NCBI GenBank assembly: GCA_038225955.1
Contig: JBBRQV010000001.1
Span: 22,360 to 86,359, forward strand
Length of the DNA stretch: 64,000 nt
Source of the DNA: JAFDZO01 sp038225955
Lineage (GTDB): Bacteria > Bacteroidota > Ignavibacteria > Tepidaquicellales > Tepidaquicellaceae
Direction: 5' to 3'
The notes under the pieces were generated by a model. That model was not told where the DNA came from, searched no databases, and saw only the letters and a program-made list of their open reading frames with translations. Both the position numbers and the translations under genes were made by a program. Below, piece after piece: positions 1 through 8,387 of the stretch. Numbering within the stretch: the first letter of the stretch is position 1; the number at the start of each line of letters is the position of its first letter.

Positions 1-569
1 CGGAAAAATCGATTCAAAAAATTGCTGAACTAACGCCTGAAGTGGTTTTGATTGACCTTGGATTAAGAAGTAAGAATAGTCTTCACATTGTAAAATCTTT
101 AAAAAAACATTCACCTGGCATTAAAGTAATTGTAATGGACCTGATGCCCATAGAAGATGATATATTGGATTTTGTAAAAGCCGGGGCTGAAGGTTTTATA
201 CTAAAAGATGCGAAGGTAAACGAATTTTTAAAAACTATAAGCTCTGTTGCTGCAGGGGAAAAAGTACTTCCTTCCAATATGACAGGGTCACTTTTCTCAC
301 AGATAATCGAAAGAGCAATAAGCGGCAAAAAAAACCCACATCTTGAGCAGGCAATTAAAATGACTAAACGGGAACGTGAAGTTGTACAGCTAATTGCCGA
401 AGGACGCTCAAATAAAGAAATCGGAAAAACACTTCATCTTTCACCTTTCACGGTAAAAAGCCACGTGCACAACATACTTGAAAAAATGGCTTTGCATACA
501 AGATTGCAGATAGCAAACTTTGCTCATACAAATAAAGATTTTAACTATGTACAAACACCCGCTAACTGA
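1..569 (+). CDS. NarL/FixJ-family response regulator, 5'-truncated by window edge
   Basis: This is the C-terminal part of a two-component response regulator that binds DNA. The frame is open from base 3, and the residues before the first GTG (position 42) align with the paralogue just downstream, so the true start lies outside the window. Visible are the phospho-acceptor context VVLIDLGL, the conserved lysine in FILKDA, and a C-terminal LuxR-type helix-turn-helix (TKREREVVQLIAEGRSNKEI, then PFTVKSHV). The residue at the usual Thr/Ser switch position is Asp (VIVMDLMP), as in the neighbour. No sensor kinase lies beside it. It is one of a tandem pair with the 731-1465 gene. Its target genes cannot be told from sequence. 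Confidence 0.9.
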   Translation, partial: EKSIQKIAELTPEVVLIDLGLRSKNSLHIVKSLKKHSPGIKVIVMDLMPIEDDILDFVKAGAEGFILKDAKVNEFLKTISSVAAGEKVLPSNMTGSLFSQIIERAISGKKNPHLEQAIKMTKREREVVQLIAEGRSNKEIGKTLHLSPFTVKSHVHNILEKMALHTRLQIANFAHTNKDFNYVQTPAN

Positions 570-730
570 TTTTAACTAAGACATAATTTTATATTTTAGC
601 TGTTAAAATCCCCGATGCATATCTTTACGGGATATGAACATCTCCTGCATTTCACTTCCTTATTTCCCTGCGTTTCTTTATTTTCCAGTTAAGCTAAATC
701 TACAAATAAGTAAGGTATATCATATCCTTT

Positions 731-1465
731 ATGGCAAAATTAATCGATAAAGACTTAACTGCAATCAAACCGGAAAAAATTGGAGTATTAATCATTGAAG
801 ATAACCGTATGCTTCGTGAAGGAATAGCTGCAATGATAAATGAACGCCCTGATTTAAAAGTTGTAAGCGCATTAACTAAGAGCGAGAAATCACTGGCCAA
901 AGTTTTTGAGCTTAAGCCCGATGTAGTTTTGATAGACCTTGGATTGAGGAACCAGAGCAGCCTTCACATTGTGAAATCATTAAAGAAAAAATCTCCTGAT
1001 ATAAAAATAATAGTAATGGATTTAATGCCCGTAGAAGATGATATTCTTGATTTTGTTAAGGCCGGCGCTGCGGGATTTATTCTTAAAGATGCTAAAGTCA
1101 GTGAGTTTTTAAATACAATCAGTTCAGTTGCCGCAGGAGCAAAAGTACTCCCATCGGATATGACCGATTCACTTTTTTCCGCCATAATTAAAAGAGCAAT
1201 GCTAAGTTCACGAAATCCTGATCTTAGTCATTCTGTATGGATGACTAAGCGAGAGCGTGAGGTCGTTGCTCATATAGCCGACGGCCGCTCCAATAAAGAA
1301 ATAGGAAAGCTTCTTTATCTCTCACCTTTCACTGTAAAAAGTCACGTCCATAACATACTGGAAAAAATGGCTCTTCATACAAGATTGCAGATAGCAAACT
1401 ATGCCCACACTTATAAAGAGTTCAATTACACGGCTGCCCCAACTCCAACAAATGAAAAAAAATAG
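731..1465 (+). CDS. NarL/FixJ-family response regulator (tandem paralogue)
   Basis: Complete 244-residue response regulator. The receiver domain spans about residues 17-135, with acidic pair E23/D24, phospho-acceptor D69 (VVLIDLGL) and K119 (FILKDA). The LuxR-type helix-turn-helix spans about 178-235 (MTKREREVV..., SPFTVKSHVHNILEKM). The switch position normally held by Thr or Ser is D97 (IIVMDLMP), so phosphorylation-driven switching may be unusual. The C-terminal domain is nearly identical to that of the gene upstream, which points to a recent tandem duplication and possibly overlapping DNA targets. The start is the ATG just before KLIDKDL; the receiver fold begins about 16 residues later. 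It is an orphan with no kinase nearby. Confidence 0.93.
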   Translation: MAKLIDKDLTAIKPEKIGVLIIEDNRMLREGIAAMINERPDLKVVSALTKSEKSLAKVFELKPDVVLIDLGLRNQSSLHIVKSLKKKSPDIKIIVMDLMPVEDDILDFVKAGAAGFILKDAKVSEFLNTISSVAAGAKVLPSDMTDSLFSAIIKRAMLSSRNPDLSHSVWMTKREREVVAHIADGRSNKEIGKLLYLSPFTVKSHVHNILEKMALHTRLQIANYAHTYKEFNYTAAPTPTNEKK

Positions 1466-1480
1466 CTTGGAATTTTTTAT

Positions 1481-1525
1481 AGTCCATTCAGGTTAGCTCT
1501 CTTTTCAACCCACCGCCCGATACAA
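1481..1525 (+). repeat. Intergenic direct repeat, copy 1
   Basis: This stretch follows the second response regulator and recurs in similar form at 1906-1950. Both copies share AGTCCATT, then CTCTTTTCAACCCA and GCCCGAT in the same order and spacing. It may be a binding site or a decayed repeat; the copies bracket the small ORF at 1636-1836. Confidence 0.6.
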
Positions 1526-1635
1526 ATCTAAAAACAATTTCATTAATTTATTGAGTGTATTTCATACTAAATTATTAATTTTTAGCATCGAATTTACTTG
1601 TCACTTTTTTATTATATAGTTTTAATCCTTCTCAA

Positions 1636-1836
1636 ATGGATAAAATATATGGTGTTTACACCAGAAGCCTCACTCAGGAAAAGTGGCATTGGAAAAAGGA
1701 ATGTCCTGACTACCCCCAAGATGTAATAAATGAATGTATGATATCAACTAAGCCGCTTCCCCTTAGCGAACTTTGCGCGTTATGCTTTGAAATAGATATA
1801 TCTTTATATACACCTTTTCAAAACAAAGTGCTATAG
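1636..1836 (+). CDS. Small hypothetical protein with paired cysteines
   Basis: A 66-residue open frame with an ATG start and no recognised family. It carries HWKKECPDYP and later LCALCFE, giving Cys residues that could bind a metal, in the style of small 'WH..CP.YP...C..C' proteins. It sits alone between two copies of an intergenic direct repeat, downstream of the response regulators and upstream of an outer-membrane barrel gene. Coding status is likely but not certain: it is short and has no clear ribosome binding site. No function is proposed. Confidence 0.5.
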   Translation: MDKIYGVYTRSLTQEKWHWKKECPDYPQDVINECMISTKPLPLSELCALCFEIDISLYTPFQNKVL

Positions 1837-1905
1837 GATGCAAGTCGAACATTCTAAGGGAATCACACATGAATGGCTTCAGAGATGGGTAGGGTTAAAA
1901 TCAGT

Positions 1906-1950
1906 AGTCCATTGTGATTAGTTCTCTTTTCAACCCAAAGCCCGATTGCA
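1906..1950 (+). repeat. Intergenic direct repeat, copy 2
   Basis: Second copy of the repeat at 1481-1525 (AGTCCATT..., CTCTTTTCAACCCA, GCCCGAT). It lies about 70 bp before the start of the outer-membrane barrel gene at 2021. Confidence 0.6.
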
Positions 1951-2020
1951 AAATCAAAGCAATATCCGTAGATTATTAAGCATTACCATTTAAGGTAGTG
2001 CATACGAAAGGAATTAACAA

Positions 2021-2629
2021 ATGTTTACAAAAATCTACAAATTAGTTTTCGCGTTAGTAATGTTTGCATTATTAACAACAAGTATTACAGAAGCTCAAAC
2101 AGTTAAAAGAAGCATGGTTGCCGTTTATCCCGCAATCTCAATTGCAATTGGCGGTGGCGCACAATTTCCTGTTGGCGATTTAGGAAATTTTTATAAATCA
2201 AGTTTTAATGCAGGATTAGATATTAATCTTAAAGTTAACAAAGAAACATCATTCTTTTTAAATGCATCTTATTTTGACCTGCCAAGAAAACTCGATGGTA
2301 TTCCGGGACCCGATGCAAGTATCTTTTCGATAACAGCAGGACCGAGATATGTATTTTCAGGAGCAAATGTAAAAGCTAAATTTTTTCTTGAAGCAGGTTT
2401 AGGTGCTTATATCTTGAGCTTAAAGGATTATACAACTCTAACAACTCCGGCTGTTTTAATTCCCGGTACATCAAAAGCTAATTTTGGTGCAAACGTAGGA
2501 CCCGGTGTTATATTGCCTTTGAGCGACTCAATGGATTTACTAATGAAAACAAAACTTCATTATATCTTCACAACAGGCGGTTCAAGCACTTTTATATCAG
2601 CGCAAATAGGACTTGATTTCAAATTGTAA
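2021..2629 (+). CDS. Outer-membrane beta-barrel protein
   Basis: A 202-residue exported protein. Residues 1-26 form a signal peptide (hydrophobic FALVMFALLTTS, cleavage near EAQT). The rest alternates short aromatic/glycine-rich strands (IAIGGGAQFPVGDLG, TSFFLNASYFDLP, FSITAGPRYVFSG, AQIGLDFKL) and ends with an aromatic/hydrophobic residue pattern, typical of small 8-stranded OmpA/OmpX-like barrels of Bacteroidota. It is monocistronic: an AAGGAAT-like stretch precedes the ATG and a strong terminator follows. The specific role (structural or adhesion) cannot be inferred. Confidence 0.8.
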   Translation: MFTKIYKLVFALVMFALLTTSITEAQTVKRSMVAVYPAISIAIGGGAQFPVGDLGNFYKSSFNAGLDINLKVNKETSFFLNASYFDLPRKLDGIPGPDASIFSITAGPRYVFSGANVKAKFFLEAGLGAYILSLKDYTTLTTPAVLIPGTSKANFGANVGPGVILPLSDSMDLLMKTKLHYIFTTGGSSTFISAQIGLDFKL

Positions 2630-2660
2630 TTCCAATCGATGAGATGTAAGAAATACTCTA

Positions 2661-2700
2661 AAAGGTCTCCGGTTCGCTTCGGAGACCTTTTTTAATTTTT
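2661..2700 (+). terminator. Rho-independent terminator of the barrel gene
   Basis: An 11-bp perfect stem (AAAGGTCTCCG with CGGAGACCTTT) and an 8-nt loop, followed by a T-rich tail. Confidence 0.9.
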
Positions 2701-2759
2701 ATGTGTGACATGATTTATAATTATTAACAGATGTTTAATGTTTTATTAAAAACGAAACA

Positions 2760-4736
2760 ATGAAAACAAAATTAACAAACTCAACAAAATTTGTAAGCAG
2801 AATAGGGCTGCTGTTTTACAGTTTGATTTTAGCAGTACTTTTAGTAGTGCCGGCTTCAGTTTTTTCTCAGGAAGCGGTTGTAAGTAATGCGGTAAATAAT
2901 CAGGTAAATCCTGCAATGACTACGGATAACAACGGTGGAACAATTGCCGTATGGCAGGATTTTAGAAACGGTAAATATGAAATATACGCTCAAAGAATGA
3001 ATTCTTTCGGCGTTGCTCAGTGGACTGCTAACGGTGTTCCTATTTGCTTACAAGATAGTAATTATAGCCCGGCAATTACCTATGATGGTATTGGCGGTGC
3101 AATTATTACATGGCAAGCATACAGAAACAGCGCAACAGCCGATATATATGCGCAGCGTGTAGATTCAAACGGTGTTATAATGTGGGCTCTTAACGGTCTT
3201 CCGTTATGCACTGTAGTATTTGACCAAAACACTATTACAATGGTTAACGATGATAATGGCGGAGCTATTTTAACATGGAGAGATTATCGCAGTAATATCG
3301 GTCTTGCAGATATCTATGCCCAAAGAGTTGGTCCTACGGGAGCAATGTTATGGGTAGCTAACGGAGTAAGCGTTTGCAATCAGGCAGCAGAGCAAGGCGC
3401 GCCCAAGCTAGTAAGTGACGGAACAGGCGGTGCATTTATTACATGGTCGGATCTCAGAGCAGGTGATTACGATATTTATACACAAAGAATAAGCGCAGGC
3501 GGAGCGCCGCAATGGACAACTAACGGAGTTGCAACTTGTACTTCGGCATCAGACCAATTAACTCCTGCTATTTGCAGCGATGGAGCCGGTGGTGTAATAA
3601 TTGTATGGTCAGATTTCAGAAGCACAACAGATTTTAATATTTATGCCCAAAGACAAGGACCTGCAGGAGGAATTGTATGGACAGTTGACGGTATAGTTAT
3701 GAATAACAACGTTGCTTACGCGCAGACTGAACCGCAAATCATCAGTGATGGATTAGGCGGCGCGATTATGACGTGGACAGATTATAGAACAGGTGTTCTT
3801 GCCGATATATATGCGCAGCGTGTAAGTTCTACAGGGGCGGTGCAATGGACTGCAACAGGAGTTACAATTTGTACTGCTGCAAATGACCAGATAAAATCTC
3901 AGCTTGTTAGTGATGGAAATCACGGAGCATACATTGCATGGGAAGACCATCGTAATGCGGGCAACTCAGATATATATGTTCAAAGAATAGCTCAAGATGC
4001 ATCATTAAACTGGTCAGCAAATGGTGTTGCAGTATGCAATGCAAACTACGACCAATTAAATCCTTCTATCGTAAGCAACGGTAATCTAGGAGCATTTGTA
4101 GTCTGGCAGGATTTCAGAGGCGGAAATGATTTCGATATAGTAGAGTACGGTTTTAATACAGCTCTTCCTGTTGAACTTGCATCATTCACTTCAATAGTAA
4201 ACGGCAGAGATATAAATATAAAATGGTCTACAGTATCAGAGCTTAACAACTCAGGATTTGATATAGAAAGAAAAGCCGGAACTGATGCATGGACAAAGAT
4301 AGGTTTCGTTGCAGGCAATGGAACAACTAATACATTATCGGAGTATAACTATGAAGATAAGAACTTACAATCAGGAAACTATTTTTACAGACTGAAACAA
4401 ATTGATTTTAATGGTAACTACAAATACTACACTCTAAGCAGCTTCACACAAATCGGAATTCCTGCCAAATTTAATCTCTCTCAGAATTATCCTAATCCGT
4501 TTAATCCTGTTACTCAGATAAATTTTGAAATACCTATCGATGCAATGGTTAATATAACCGTATTTGATATGGTAGGACGTGAAGTAAAAACTCTTGTAAA
4601 TGAAACAAAAGCTGCAGGGTTTTACACAGTGCAATTTGATGCTTCTGGAATTTCAAGCGGTACTTACTTATACAGAATTTCGACAAACGGTGACAATAAA
4701 TTTACAATGACAAAAAAACTTACGGTAGTAAAATAA
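2760..4736 (+). CDS. T9SS-secreted beta-propeller-like repeat protein with Fn3-like domain
   Basis: A 658-residue secreted protein. The N-terminal signal peptide is hydrophobic (LFYSLILAVLLVVPASVFS). It is followed by about eight repeats of roughly 50-53 residues, each containing DGxGGAIxTWxDxR, DIYAQR and a Trp near xxNGVxxC, the periodicity expected for propeller blades. Around residues 470-560 comes an Fn3-like segment (INIKWSTVSELNNSGFDIER). The last 80 residues are a type A sorting domain (NLSQNYPNPFNP ... GTYLYRIS ... KKLTVVK), so it is predicted to cross the outer membrane by type IX secretion. It is the larger of two tandem paralogues; the 4853-6544 gene lacks the Fn3-like part. The ligand or substrate is unknown. 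Confidence 0.92.
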   Translation: MKTKLTNSTKFVSRIGLLFYSLILAVLLVVPASVFSQEAVVSNAVNNQVNPAMTTDNNGGTIAVWQDFRNGKYEIYAQRMNSFGVAQWTANGVPICLQDSNYSPAITYDGIGGAIITWQAYRNSATADIYAQRVDSNGVIMWALNGLPLCTVVFDQNTITMVNDDNGGAILTWRDYRSNIGLADIYAQRVGPTGAMLWVANGVSVCNQAAEQGAPKLVSDGTGGAFITWSDLRAGDYDIYTQRISAGGAPQWTTNGVATCTSASDQLTPAICSDGAGGVIIVWSDFRSTTDFNIYAQRQGPAGGIVWTVDGIVMNNNVAYAQTEPQIISDGLGGAIMTWTDYRTGVLADIYAQRVSSTGAVQWTATGVTICTAANDQIKSQLVSDGNHGAYIAWEDHRNAGNSDIYVQRIAQDASLNWSANGVAVCNANYDQLNPSIVSNGNLGAFVVWQDFRGGNDFDIVEYGFNTALPVELASFTSIVNGRDINIKWSTVSELNNSGFDIERKAGTDAWTKIGFVAGNGTTNTLSEYNYEDKNLQSGNYFYRLKQIDFNGNYKYYTLSSFTQIGIPAKFNLSQNYPNPFNPVTQINFEIPIDAMVNITVFDMVGREVKTLVNETKAAGFYTVQFDASGISSGTYLYRISTNGDNKFTMTKKLTVVK

Positions 4737-4852
4737 GAAGTATACTACAAGAGCAATATGTAATTGAATAATCTTAGGTCTTCATAGAATAATGGAAACC
4801 TGTTAGATTTTCAAATTTAAAAGACATTAATTTAACTATTAAAAGCGAAACA

Positions 4853-6544
4853 ATGAAAACAAATTTAACACTTAAATTAAAAACTGCCATATTCAGTTTA
4901 TTACTGATGACAGCTTTTGCATTTCCAGTGGAAATTTTTTCACAATGGTCACAAGTGCCGGTTTCGGCTGCGCCAAATGACCAGACTAACCCAACAATTG
5001 TAAGTGACGGCAGCGGCGGAGCAATAATGACCTGGCAGGATAAACGAAACGGCAGTACCTATGATATTTATGCCCAGCGCATGAATTCCACAGGCACTCC
5101 CCTATGGTCAGCTAACGGAGTAGTAATATGCTCGGCAGATAGCAGTCAGATTAATCCAAGACTTGTAGCAGATGGCAGCGGCGGAGCAATAATTTGCTGG
5201 GAAGATAAAAGAAATGCAACGGGATGGGATATTTATTCACAAAGAGTAAACTCAAATGGAATAGTTCAATGGGCAACTAACGGACTTCCTGTTTGCACAG
5301 TTGTATTTGAGCAGGATACTCTTGCAATGGTTGGCGATGGAATAGGCGGTGCAATTTTAACATGGCAGGACTATCGCAGTAATAATGGCTTTGCAGATAT
5401 TTATGCACAGCGTATTAGCACGGCAGGTGTAATGCTATGGACTGCAAATGGCGTAAGCATTTGTAATCAGGCAGCAGCTCAGCGCGGACCGAAAGTTTTA
5501 AGCGATGGAACTGGCGGAGCTTTTATTACATGGGCTGATAACAGAGCCGGGAATTTTGATATATATACGCAAAGAATAAGTACAGGAGGAGCAGTACAGT
5601 GGACAACTAACGGTGTTGCAACATGTACAATGGCTACTGACCAATTGAAACCTGATATTTGCAGTGACGGAGCAGCAGGTGTAATAATCACATGGACAGA
5701 CTTTAGAAGCACCACAGATTTTAATATCTATGCGCAGAGACAAGGTCCTGCAGGAGCAATTGTTTGGACAGTAGACGGAATAGTTATGAATAACAATGTT
5801 GCTTACGAACAAACCGATCCGAAGATTATCAGTGACGGTGTTGGCGGAGCAATTATTTCATGGACAGATTACAGAACAGGTATTACTGCTGATATTTATG
5901 CCCAAAGAGTGAACTCAACCGGTGCAGTACAATGGACTGCAACAGGAATAATAATTTGCACAGCAACAGGCGATCAGATAAAATCACAGTTAGTCAGTGA
6001 TGGAAACAGTGGAGCATATATTGTATGGGAAGATCATCGTAATGCAGGTAACTCAGATATCTATGCACAGAGAATAGCTTCAAATGCAGCCATCAATTGG
6101 TCAGCTAACGGAGTTATAATTTCTTCAGCTGTTCATGACCAGCTTAATCCTATGATGGTAATTGACGGTAATCTGGGAGCTATAGTAGTATGGCAGGATT
6201 TCCGTAACAACAGTAACTATGATATTTATGCAGCAGGATTTAATACTTCAACAGGAATAATTAATACAAGTACTCTTGCTGAAAAATATAATCTATCACA
6301 GAATTATCCGAACCCTTTTAATCCGACGACAAAAATAGAATTCGCAATTACAAAGCAGGAATTTGTCAGCTTGAAGATATATGATATTCAGGGCAGAGAA
6401 GCAGCAGTTTTGGTAAACGGAAATTTATCGTCGGGTACTTACAGTATTAACTGGGATGCAGCGAAATTCCAAACAGGAGTTTACTTTTACAAATTAGTAA
6501 CTAATAGCTTTTCAGATACAAAAAAGATGATGTTAGTGAAGTAA
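4853..6544 (+). CDS. T9SS-secreted beta-propeller-like repeat protein (paralogue)
   Basis: A 563-residue paralogue of the gene at 2760. It has a signal peptide (FSLLLMTAFAFPVEIFS) and about eight of the same 50-residue repeats (GGAIMTWQDKRNG, DIYAQR). Several blades are almost identical to those of the neighbour (for instance TDFRSTTDFNIYAQR). It ends in a type A T9SS sorting domain (YNLSQNYPNPFNP ... KKMMLVK). The Fn3-like segment of the paralogue is missing. Even the sequence just upstream of both ATGs is alike (TTAAAA, CGAAACAATGAAAAC), indicating tandem duplication including the leader. It is probably a cell-surface or secreted protein; function unknown. Confidence 0.92.
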   Translation: MKTNLTLKLKTAIFSLLLMTAFAFPVEIFSQWSQVPVSAAPNDQTNPTIVSDGSGGAIMTWQDKRNGSTYDIYAQRMNSTGTPLWSANGVVICSADSSQINPRLVADGSGGAIICWEDKRNATGWDIYSQRVNSNGIVQWATNGLPVCTVVFEQDTLAMVGDGIGGAILTWQDYRSNNGFADIYAQRISTAGVMLWTANGVSICNQAAAQRGPKVLSDGTGGAFITWADNRAGNFDIYTQRISTGGAVQWTTNGVATCTMATDQLKPDICSDGAAGVIITWTDFRSTTDFNIYAQRQGPAGAIVWTVDGIVMNNNVAYEQTDPKIISDGVGGAIISWTDYRTGITADIYAQRVNSTGAVQWTATGIIICTATGDQIKSQLVSDGNSGAYIVWEDHRNAGNSDIYAQRIASNAAINWSANGVIISSAVHDQLNPMMVIDGNLGAIVVWQDFRNNSNYDIYAAGFNTSTGIINTSTLAEKYNLSQNYPNPFNPTTKIEFAITKQEFVSLKIYDIQGREAAVLVNGNLSSGTYSINWDAAKFQTGVYFYKLVTNSFSDTKKMMLVK

Positions 6545-6578
6545 GAAGAAGTAAGAAGAAGTAAGAAGAAGTAAGAAA
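6541..6578 (+). repeat. Tandem GTAAGAAGAA repeat over the stop codon
   Basis: The 10-mer GTAAGAAGAA is repeated about 3.8 times, beginning inside the stop codon of the T9SS gene. Each unit provides another in-frame or near-frame TAA. Slippage here would not change the protein. Confidence 0.8.
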
Positions 6579-6593
6579 ATATAGTTTTTTAAT

Positions 6594-6632
6594 AAAGCTC
6601 CTGTATTGTTTATCAGTACAGGAGCTTTTTTT
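6594..6632 (+). terminator. Rho-independent terminator of the T9SS pair
   Basis: Stem AAAGCTCCTGTA with TACAGGAGCTTT (12 bp), then a T-run. Confidence 0.9.
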
Positions 6633-6643
6633 ATATAAAAATT

Positions 6644-6680
6644 AAAAGCCGTTTGGATTTTTTATCCTCACGGCTTTTTT
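6644..6680 (+). terminator. Second, back-to-back terminator
   Basis: Stem AAAAGCCGT with ACGGCTTTT around an AT-rich loop, followed by T residues. It lies about 12 bp after the first terminator, so transcription from the T9SS genes is doubly blocked before the methyltransferase gene. Confidence 0.8.
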
Positions 6681-6765
6681 GTTGGTTTGAAATTGTAAAA
6701 TAATTTTTTAATTTTAAAAAGCCTCCCCGCAAGCGTAATCAATCATTTTTTATTCTTATAACATA

Positions 6766-7431
6766 ATGCACAATAAAATTTTCGAAGATGTAGATAACTA
6801 TATTGAAAGTCTTTTGATTCCCCAAGATGATGCATTAGTTAAGGCGGAAGAATCTTTAGAGAAAGAAAATATTCCTGCAATAAGTGTCACACCGAATCAG
6901 GGGAAGTTTTTGCAAATCCTAGCGCAAAGCGTGCTGGCAAAAAATATTTTAGAAATCGGAACACTTGCCGGCTACAGCACAATCTGGCTGGCAAGAGCTT
7001 TACCGGAAAATGGTAAACTAATCACAATTGAGTTTGAACCGCATCATACCGAAGTCGCACAGAAAAATATTATGCGAGCAGGGCTTGAATCAAAAGTAAA
7101 AATTATCACAGGCAAAGCAATGGATGTATTAGAAAAAATGATTGAAGAAAAAAGAGAACCTTTTGATTTTATTTTCATTGATGCTGATAAACCACCCTAC
7201 ACCGAATATTTTCAGTTAGCATTAAAGCTTTCGCATAAGGGAGCATTAATAATCGCAGATAATGTAATCCGCAACGGAGATATTCTTCACGAAAATAGTA
7301 CAGATGAAAAAGTTTTAGGTGTGCAAAGGTTCAATAAATTTCTATCTGAGTGCAAAGAAGTAAATGCAACTATTATCCAAACCGTAGGGGTGAAAGAGTA
7401 CGACGGAATGGCAGTAGCAGTAGTGAAATAA
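6766..7431 (+). CDS. SAM-dependent O-methyltransferase (caffeoyl-CoA OMT type)
   Basis: A 221-residue class I methyltransferase of the O-methyltransferase family 3 type. The SAM-binding motif I is NILEIGTLAGYSTIWLARAL (about residues 64-83). The acidic residue in LITIEFEP ends beta-2. The metal-binding region is IFIDADKPPYTEYF, with a second metal/substrate loop at IIADNVIRNGDI. Length and motif order match the divalent-cation-dependent bacterial family. The substrate is unknown. It begins a closely spaced run with the DUF3830-like and GNAT genes (gaps of 11 bp each). Confidence 0.92.
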   Translation: MHNKIFEDVDNYIESLLIPQDDALVKAEESLEKENIPAISVTPNQGKFLQILAQSVLAKNILEIGTLAGYSTIWLARALPENGKLITIEFEPHHTEVAQKNIMRAGLESKVKIITGKAMDVLEKMIEEKREPFDFIFIDADKPPYTEYFQLALKLSHKGALIIADNVIRNGDILHENSTDEKVLGVQRFNKFLSECKEVNATIIQTVGVKEYDGMAVAVVK

Positions 7432-7442
7432 AATTAACAAAC

Positions 7443-7859
7443 ATGACAGGCTTCACAATAAAAACAAAAGACGGAGAAAAAATCCGTTTCGCTTATTACA
7501 TTTCAGATGCCCCTGTTACATCGAAGGCATTTGATGATGCTCTTCCATACACAGAAACTTTTTATCATGCAAAAGTATCAGGAGAAGAGATATGGACTGA
7601 TAAAGCTCCTGAGCTTAATATCATTCAGGAAAATTCATCAGTGTTTATACAAGCGGGAGAAGTTGTTATCGGTCCCATAGGTCCTTTCAGAAATAAAGTA
7701 ATAAAATGCATGGGCATTATGTACGGCGAAGGTAAGCTGCTTGACTGCGGAAATATATTTGCAAAGGTTTACGATGAAGACTTATCATCGTTAAAAGTAG
7801 TATGCAAAAAATTCTGGAGCGAAGGATTTCACGAATTAACTTTTGAAAAACTCGACTAA
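7443..7859 (+). CDS. Cyclophilin-like DUF3830-type protein
   Basis: About 138 residues. The ATG at 7443 (MTGFTIKTKDGE) is preferred over an upstream ATG at 7350, because the extra N-terminus would overlap the methyltransferase out of frame and is basic low-complexity sequence. The order of motifs (FAYYISDAPVTSKAFDDALP, then FYHAKVSGEEIW, then FIQAGEVVIGP) resembles cyclophilin-like-fold proteins of the DUF3830 family. That family has no established activity, though small-molecule binding is suspected. It lies between the methyltransferase and GNAT genes in an apparent operon. The family assignment is from memory of the pattern and is moderate. Confidence 0.75.
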   Translation: MTGFTIKTKDGEKIRFAYYISDAPVTSKAFDDALPYTETFYHAKVSGEEIWTDKAPELNIIQENSSVFIQAGEVVIGPIGPFRNKVIKCMGIMYGEGKLLDCGNIFAKVYDEDLSSLKVVCKKFWSEGFHELTFEKLD

Positions 7860-7870
7860 AATAATAAAGC

Positions 7871-8290
7871 ATGTTTGATTATAGAGAAATGACCTTAAAC
7901 GATTACGAAGATTCAATTGAGCTTTGGAAAAAAACCGAAGGAATGGGATTTCTTGAAAACGATACAACTGAGTCATTGGGATTTTATCTTAAGCGAAATC
8001 TGGGGATGAGTTTTGTTTGCGTTGAGAAAGAAATAAATTCAATTGTAGGAACTATACTCGGCGGACATGATGGCAGGCGCGGATATATTTATCATCTTGC
8101 AGTTAATCCTGATTACAGAGGGAAATCAATCGGCAAAACACTCATAGATTTAACCGTTACAAAAATAAAAGAAGCCGGATTGAAACGGTGCCTTGCATTG
8201 GTTCTCGATTCCAATAAAAACGGAATTAAATTCTGGGAAAAAATAAACTGGAATGAACGTGATTTGATTGTTTATTCACTCGATTTATAG
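7871..8290 (+). CDS. GNAT-family N-acetyltransferase
   Basis: A 139-residue acetyltransferase. Motif A, which binds the acetyl-CoA pyrophosphate, is visible as LAVNPDYRGKSIGKTLIDL (about residues 78-96). It is preceded by the beta-4 strand GRRGYIYHLAV and followed by the motif B region (RCLALVLDSNKNGIKFWEK). Full length for a compact GNAT. The acceptor substrate cannot be predicted. It ends a three-gene run (6766-8290). Confidence 0.9.
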   Translation: MFDYREMTLNDYEDSIELWKKTEGMGFLENDTTESLGFYLKRNLGMSFVCVEKEINSIVGTILGGHDGRRGYIYHLAVNPDYRGKSIGKTLIDLTVTKIKEAGLKRCLALVLDSNKNGIKFWEKINWNERDLIVYSLDL

Positions 8291-8387
8291 CAACTTTGTC
8301 ACAACTTTCCTTTCGAAACATCTAATATTTAAAGACGTAATTTAAGGACGTAAGCTTTTACTCCCCTAGATTAAACCGAATAATTTT

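Noticed and set aside
7350..7442. Upstream start for the DUF3830-like gene
   Set aside because: It overlaps the methyltransferase out of frame and adds basic low-complexity residues.
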